Part shown: one piece after another, positions 5,979 through 9,261 of the stretch
Numbering within the stretch: the stretch's first letter is position 1
Layout of the letters: every line of letters starts with the position of its first letter
Assembly: GCA_021799315.1 (NCBI GenBank)
Contig: JAJZAR010000053.1
Location: 1 to 9,261 of the forward strand
Length of the DNA: 9,261 nt
Direction of reading: 5' to 3'
DNA from: Thermoplasmata archaeon
GTDB taxonomy: Archaea > Thermoplasmatota > Thermoplasmata > Thermoplasmatales > Thermoplasmataceae
The notes under the pieces: generated by a model
Database searches by the model: none
Told to the model about the DNA's origin: nothing
The model's input: the letters and a program-made list of their open reading frames with translations, nothing else
Translations under genes and position numbers: made by a program

Positions 5979-7406
5979 TTACACCTCCAGGAATATGTTG
6001 CCGGATCCTGCTTCGCTTATCTGCGAAACCTTTGTGTATTTCTCAAGCAGTTCGTTTTTGGTTCCAATAAGTATGCTGGAAACATCCATGCCTTTCACCA
6101 ATTTTGCGGCATCCTCATCAATCGAATCAATGCCATCGGACACGATGATGCACCTGTAGTCCTTCCCGCTCTCAACAACATCCTCGAGAACCCTGCTTAT
6201 GTTCGTCCCGCCGTCAGCGCTTATGGATGCAAGTGTTTTCATTATATCCCACACGTCGGTCATTGGTTCCTGGACTTCGGTGTCAAACAGTTTCAGGACA
6301 AGCACACCGCTGTGGGACCGGAGATACCCTGCAAGGGCAAGTGCATTGGCGCATGCCACCGCAATCTTGGGCGCAGTGTCCCCCATGAATTTCATATACC
6401 CACCCATGCTGCCGCTCTTGTCCACATAAACCATAAAGCGGTTCATGGATGAAAACCGTTCCCTGACCTGCGCCTTCCTGCCGGCTACCCTGTAGGAGAA
6501 AAGATCCTGATCATTAAGATATTCCATCGGGACAAGATCTGTAATCTCACTGAATGATCTCATGGTTTTCACACCAATGGGTATTCCCCTTTTAGGCGAA
6601 GGTTTCGATGTTGACCTGCCCGGATCATTCACGGATATCTTTCTCAGCACATTGGACAATGCGATCACGATGTAGTTGCTGAGAATGGACCTCATCTCAT
6701 CCACATCCATGAGTTTCCTCATGGGAACTCCACTGTGTGTGAATCCAGACATTACAGCCCCCATCTGGTTGCTCTGTGATGTGGCGCCGGAAACGGCCGC
6801 CTGCATCTGCCCCATGATATTGGATGCTGCCGCCTGGTTTCCATAATTGCCGGTCTGCATCAGCTGCAAAGAGTTCATGAAACTGGACATGTTGAACGGT
6901 TTTTGGCCGCCGGGCTGCCCGGGCTGGTTCTGGTTGTTCTGCTGATTGTTCTGGGGTTGTGGTTGCATCCGGTTGGCCTGATCCTGTACATCCGGAGGTA
7001 TCATATTCTGCGATTTCTTAGCCACTCCGGTTACCGCATCTATGAAATTCTGGGAAGCAAGCATTGCCAGTGCCGGGTTTTTTGCAGTTTTCTCATTCAA
7101 CTCCCTGTATTTCTGGTCGGACAGCTCTTCCTGGATTATGTCCTTCCATGGATTCTTTCCCAGTGGGTTTGGCACCAGTCTGTCGTACGGACGGTAGTGC
7201 ATCTGGAAAGCATCCATGAGAAAATGGGAGCTTATGGTGGCATTCATTTTTGAATACCGCTGGGTCATGTCGAATGCCGATGCTCTCACAACAGTGTCAT
7301 CGTATCCACCCATGAAGGTTCTCCAGTCCCTTGTCAGAGTTGCCAGTCTGGATCTGTATTTCTTCAATGGCCCTTCCTGTTTGCCGTTGGTTGGCGCAAA
7401 AGACAT
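5979..7406 (-). CDS. ViaA-like protein with C-terminal VWA domain
   Basis: A 475-residue cytoplasmic protein. The von Willebrand factor A domain fills the C-terminal third (about 323-475). Its metal site (MIDAS) is complete: DKSGS (Asp 329, Ser 331, Ser 333), Thr 401 in GGTN and Asp 424 in VSDG. Residues 1-140 are helical. Residues 145-170 are a Gln/Asn/Pro/Gly-rich linker, followed by a Met/Gln-rich stretch to about 220. Length, C-terminal VWA position and partner gene all match bacterial ViaA (483 residues in E. coli), which works with RavA. Here too the partner ATPase lies directly upstream: its TGA is part of the SD AAGGTGA, five bases before ATG 7406. A GTG at 7415 is in frame but overlaps that SD, so I prefer 7406. 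It probably recruits clients to the ATPase through Mg-dependent binding; the client is unknown. Confidence 0.9.
   Translation of the reverse strand: MSFAPTNGKQEGPLKKYRSRLATLTRDWRTFMGGYDDTVVRASAFDMTQRYSKMNATISSHFLMDAFQMHYRPYDRLVPNPLGKNPWKDIIQEELSDQKYRELNEKTAKNPALAMLASQNFIDAVTGVAKKSQNMIPPDVQDQANRMQPQPQNNQQNNQNQPGQPGGQKPFNMSSFMNSLQLMQTGNYGNQAAASNIMGQMQAAVSGATSQSNQMGAVMSGFTHSGVPMRKLMDVDEMRSILSNYIVIALSNVLRKISVNDPGRSTSKPSPKRGIPIGVKTMRSFSEITDLVPMEYLNDQDLFSYRVAGRKAQVRERFSSMNRFMVYVDKSGSMGGYMKFMGDTAPKIAVACANALALAGYLRSHSGVLVLKLFDTEVQEPMTDVWDIMKTLASISADGGTNISRVLEDVVESGKDYRCIIVSDGIDSIDEDAAKLVKGMDVSSILIGTKNELLEKYTKVSQISEAGSGNIFLEV
5982..5988 (-). promoter_or_regulatory. Shine-Dalgarno sequence of the third operon gene
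   Basis: On the minus strand GGAGGTG lies within the final codons of the VWA gene, five bases before ATG 5976. It is the strongest ribosome binding site in the operon and fixes the start. Confidence 0.8.
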
Positions 7407-7411
7407 ACAAC

Positions 7412-7418
7412 TCACCTT
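7412..7418 (-). promoter_or_regulatory. Shine-Dalgarno sequence of the VWA gene, overlapping the ATPase stop
   Basis: AAGGTGA on the minus strand contains the TGA stop of the MoxR gene (7414-7412) and ends five bases before ATG 7406. This predicts translational coupling, and so fixed stoichiometry, of the ATPase and VWA protein. Confidence 0.75.
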
Positions 7419-8572
7419 ATCTGTTCCCGCAGGGTTTTTATCTTCTTTACTTTCTCAATGGCGTTGTTCGTGAATTCATTGATTTCATCCTTGTAGAGGT
7501 CGAACATGTTCTCCTTCTTGATCAAGCCCTGTGCAAGGTTTATGCCCTCCATAGCTTTGTTCTCGGCTTCACCAAGGTTTCCAGCCTTCAATAGATTATC
7601 GGCTTCCGATATCCTGTTGAACGCTTCCCTGAGGTCCTTTGGATATATTGATTCCATGGCTTTGCTGAATGCATTGAGCTGCTCGTCGTTGTCCTGCAGG
7701 ATATATTTAGAAACCTCAAGTGCGGCTTTCTTTACAGAAGTCCCGGACACCCATGCCCATGCACTCACAAGAATCGGCAGATATTTCGGTGACGAGGCAG
7801 TCCTGTCCGATACGAATATTCCATTGGTCCTCATGGTTCCAATCAGCATTCCGATTATATCGGCGATCTCGTCCACATGCGATTTCATATAGCCCACTAT
7901 TTCGTGGTATATGCCATCAAGGTCCGCAAGGCCAATGGATGTTTTCTTATTGTTTTTGCCGGCATTTATGTTCAGTTTTATTGCATCCTTGAGTCTGTCC
8001 GACGGCAGCGCCTGGACAAAGTGTTTGATCAGGAACCTGTCATACAGTGCCGCAAGCTCATCCCCCTGTGGGAGTTCATTTGAGGCTGCAACAAGAGATA
8101 TGAGGGGGACAGAGTATATTTTCCCATCCAGATCAACAAAGGTGCGCTCATTCATCACATTTAGAAGTGTGTTGAGGGTTTCCGATGACGCTTTGAAGAT
8201 TTCATCTATGAATGCAACATTCGCCCTGGGCAAACGGTTACCCATAAGACGCTTGAATTCACCGTTTCTGTATGCGATTGGATCTATTGGCCCCACTATT
8301 TCATCCGGTATGGTGTATTTGTTCATGAGATAGTAGTAATAGGATCCATGAACCCTTTCCGCTAGGCTTCTGAGTATTGCCGACTTGGCAGTCCCGGGTT
8401 CTCCTATGAGCACCAGGTTTGTTCTGGTCACAAGCGCCATGACTGCGAGCCTGCTCTCCTCTTCCCTGCCCACAAACTCGGACGACAGTTCTCCGATGAG
8501 CGCTGCCACCCGTTCCCTATAGCTGGCATTTTCTGCTGGTTTTACAGCATCCGCTGTTACAAAGTTTTCCAT
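7412..8572 (-). CDS. MoxR-family AAA+ ATPase, RavA-like
   Basis: A 386-residue AAA+ ATPase. Counting from ATG 8572, Walker A is GEPGTAKS (57-64), Walker B VAFIDEIFK (119-127, Asp 123-Glu 124), sensor 1 AASNELP (162-168, Asn 165) and the arginine finger lies in LYDRF (Arg 179). The run LNTLLNVMNERTF (133-145) and the YLMNKYTIPDEIVGPI region (81-96) match E. coli RavA closely, so it belongs to the RavA-like branch of MoxR. The C-terminal part (200-386) is a helical lid plus charged helices. MoxR ATPases form hexameric rings that remodel or assemble protein complexes with a VWA partner, encoded next. GAGGAG (8588-8583) ends ten bases before ATG 8572. An in-frame ATG at 8599 would add nine residues. 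It heads a three-gene operon whose upstream region carries likely operators. Confidence 0.93.
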   Translation of the reverse strand: MENFVTADAVKPAENASYRERVAALIGELSSEFVGREEESRLAVMALVTRTNLVLIGEPGTAKSAILRSLAERVHGSYYYYLMNKYTIPDEIVGPIDPIAYRNGEFKRLMGNRLPRANVAFIDEIFKASSETLNTLLNVMNERTFVDLDGKIYSVPLISLVAASNELPQGDELAALYDRFLIKHFVQALPSDRLKDAIKLNINAGKNNKKTSIGLADLDGIYHEIVGYMKSHVDEIADIIGMLIGTMRTNGIFVSDRTASSPKYLPILVSAWAWVSGTSVKKAALEVSKYILQDNDEQLNAFSKAMESIYPKDLREAFNRISEADNLLKAGNLGEAENKAMEGINLAQGLIKKENMFDLYKDEINEFTNNAIEKVKKIKTLREQIR

Positions 8573-8592
8573 TTTGTTCCAACTCCTCAGCA

Positions 8593-8636
8593 GTATCATC
8601 TTTTGACAGTATTTAGTGTTTACGATTTGATGATAC
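8593..8636. promoter_or_regulatory. Inverted repeat GTATCATC ... GATGATAC, probable operator
   Basis: Perfect 8-bp arms at 8593-8600 and 8629-8636, separated by 28 bases. The pair brackets the region where the ATPase operon's transcription should begin, just before its ribosome binding site. The arms carry the same ATGATAC core as the palindrome at 8662-8681. Confidence 0.6.
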
Positions 8637-8640
8637 TCCA

Positions 8641-8651
8641 AAAATATTTCG
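8641..8651 (-). promoter_or_regulatory. TATA-like box, possible promoter of the ATPase operon
   Basis: An AT-rich stretch reading GAAATATTTTT on the minus strand lies about 70 bases before ATG 8572. It would place the transcription start near 8620 and leave a leader long enough to hold the Shine-Dalgarno sequence. A weaker alternative is CTAAATACT near 8608-8616. Confidence 0.35.
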
Positions 8652-8661
8652 ATATTCGTAT

Positions 8662-8681
8662 TATGATACTACGGTATCATA
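8662..8681. promoter_or_regulatory. Palindrome TATGATAC-tacg-GTATCATA, probable operator
   Basis: Perfect 8-bp arms around a 4-base centre, in the intergenic region between the divergent ATPase operon and the basic-protein gene. It sits 14 bases before the plus-strand TATA box and upstream of the minus-strand promoter, a good position for a dimeric regulator controlling both directions. Confidence 0.65.
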
Positions 8682-8695
8682 AACCTGCTCAATCC

Positions 8696-8702
8696 TTTAT
8701 AA
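8696..8702 (+). promoter_or_regulatory. TATA box of the plus-strand basic-protein gene
   Basis: TTTATAA, followed by a short C-rich run. Usual archaeal spacing predicts transcription starting around 8722-8730, almost at the first possible codons (TTG 8731, GTG 8734), so the message would be leaderless or nearly so. Confidence 0.5.
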
Positions 8703-8732
8703 CCCCTATAGGCAATCATAGTTCGGGGAGTT

Positions 8733-9158
8733 GGTGCTACGCCTTACAAAGATCCAAAAAAGAGAAAACAGGTTGTCAGAAAATCCGTTAAAAAATACAG
8801 GTCAAAACCGGAGAACAGAGAAAAAGAGGCGGATTATCGTGATTCCGGGAGGGGCAGAGAGGTGAACACGAAGGCCCAGAGGCGCTGGAGATGGAGACAT
8901 AACCGCAATGTGGGGGACACAAGAACTGAAATATTGATGAATGTCCGTGACAGGAACAAATATGCCCTTGAACTGAGGAGGCAGGCAAAGGCAGTCACTC
9001 CCAGGGCATCCGGTGAATCAGAGCATAAAAGGTCAGGAAAGCCGGGAAATAAGTCCGGTAATCTCACTAATAAGCCTAAAAATACGCTTAAATCCTCTAA
9101 AAATAGTGGCAAAAACACTAAAAAATCATCAAAAACCCCTAAAAATAAGGGAAAATAG
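8733..9158 (+). CDS. Very basic small protein with Lys-rich repeat tail; 5' end possibly frameshifted
   Basis: The frame is open from 8712 (after TAG 8709) to TAG 9156-9158, but has no ATG, GTG or TTG before GTG 8862. From 8733 it encodes 141 residues beginning GATPYKDPKKRKQVV. The part up to about residue 95 is rich in Arg, Lys and aromatics (YKDPKKRK, AQRRWRWRHN). It resembles the basic segments common in phage-type nucleic-acid-binding proteins and looks coding well upstream of 8862. The tail from about 100 is a Lys/Ser/Asn/Gly low-complexity region ending in four heptads. Conservative reading: start at GTG 8862 with GGGAGGGG eight bases upstream, giving 98 residues. Otherwise, a one-base loss near 8734-8738 has removed the start (GTGGCT would give Met-Ala-Thr-Pro-Tyr). 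It diverges from the ATPase operon and shares its operators. Function unknown; nucleic-acid binding is inferred from charge. Confidence 0.6.
   Translation, partial: GATPYKDPKKRKQVVRKSVKKYRSKPENREKEADYRDSGRGREVNTKAQRRWRWRHNRNVGDTRTEILMNVRDRNKYALELRRQAKAVTPRASGESEHKRSGKPGNKSGNLTNKPKNTLKSSKNSGKNTKKSSKTPKNKGK
9075..9158 (+). repeat. Four degenerate 21-bp repeats encoding Lys-rich heptads
   Basis: The core CTAAAAATA (once CTAAAAAAT) recurs at 9076, 9097, 9118 and 9139, exactly 21 bp apart. The encoded units are PKNTLKS, SKNSGKN, TKKSSKT and PKNKGK plus stop, with Lys fixed at unit positions 2 and 6. Confidence 0.7.
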
Positions 9159-9164
9159 GGGTTT
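9133..9164 (+). terminator. Hairpin across the stop codon, possible terminator
   Basis: AAACCCCTA (9133-9141) and TAGGGGTTT (9156-9164) form perfect 9-bp arms with a 14-base loop. The right arm includes the TAG stop. A second, imperfect palindrome of 16 bp (ACAAT...ATTGT, 9165-9180) follows at once. Termination is inferred; no strong T tract follows directly. Confidence 0.45.
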
Positions 9165-9180
9165 ACAATTACGTTATTGT

Positions 9181-9261
9181 TGAGAGCAAATTAATATAAA
9201 TAAAATAGATAATAAAAGAAATAAAAATAAAATTAAACAAGCAGCAAAAATAAGAATTTTT
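9181..9261. other. A-rich terminal stretch without a gene
   Basis: About 80 bases of very A-rich sequence up to the window edge. No reading frame or RNA gene is visible. It contains AATATAAATAAAA, which could be a promoter for a gene beyond the edge. Confidence 0.4.

Noticed and set aside
5023..6452. Long plus-strand open frames opposite the third operon gene and the VWA gene
   Set aside because: They are antisense shadows of well-supported minus-strand genes with clear motifs and ribosome binding sites; their translations are rich in Cys, His and Phe and lack domains.
6903..8333. Plus-strand open frames opposite the VWA and MoxR genes
   Set aside because: Antisense shadows; the minus strand has the VWA metal site and AAA+ motifs.
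8600..8641. Upstream starts (TTG 8641, ATG 8599) for the MoxR ATPase
   Set aside because: They lie in the operator and promoter region; the added residues do not resemble the family, and ATG 8572 has a GAGGAG upstream. ATG 8599 cannot be fully excluded.
8788..9118. Minus-strand open frames opposite the basic-protein gene
   Set aside because: Their Pro/Leu/Ser-rich translations are what results from reading Lys/Arg codons in reverse; no start signals.

Overview
The window looks archaeal and most resembles a Thermoplasmatales-type genome (inference). Genes inside operons are preceded by strong Shine-Dalgarno sequences of the GAGGTGA/GGAGGTG type. First genes have TATA-like boxes close to their starts. 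Arginine is mostly AGA/AGG, and the proteins (a tyrosine recombinase C-terminus with the QGH...HYLN pattern, a RavA-like MoxR ATPase with a VWA partner) fit such genomes. I could not run a search, so the taxon is a guess.

The window divides near 4980-5090. The left part (1-4981) is AT-rich accessory DNA; for example 4441-4500 is 30% G+C. It starts with a tightly packed plus-strand operon: a 5'-truncated unknown gene, a type III restriction-like SF2 helicase, and a small PD-(D/E)XK nuclease. Together the last two look like a split restriction/defence effector. After a 341-bp gene-free convergent region come two minus-strand orphans, a Cys-rich protein and a four-helix membrane protein. The membrane-protein gene contains a perfect 33-bp palindrome. 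Next is the C-terminal piece of a tyrosine recombinase, which suggests the edge of an integrated element.

The right part (5089-9158) is richer in G+C (6301-6360 is 63%). It holds a three-gene minus-strand operon with coupled translation: a RavA/MoxR AAA+ ATPase (7412-8572), a ViaA-like protein with a C-terminal VWA domain (5979-7406), and an unrecognised protein with a helical/coiled-coil C-terminus (5089-5976). The ATPase and VWA protein probably form a chaperone-like remodelling machine, with the third protein as adaptor or target. Upstream, the divergent intergenic region carries four copies of ATGATAC/GTATCAT in two inverted pairs, which look like operators.

The divergent plus-strand gene (about 8733-9158) encodes a very basic protein with a Lys-rich heptad-repeat tail. 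Its reading frame is open well upstream of the first usable start codon, so its 5' end may be frameshifted. The final 80 bp are A-rich with no gene. Hairpins of note lie at 4995-5059 (three alternating GGTGCGG/CCGCACC arms after the ATPase operon), in 3719-3834 (three small hairpins), and at 9133-9164 (across a stop codon).
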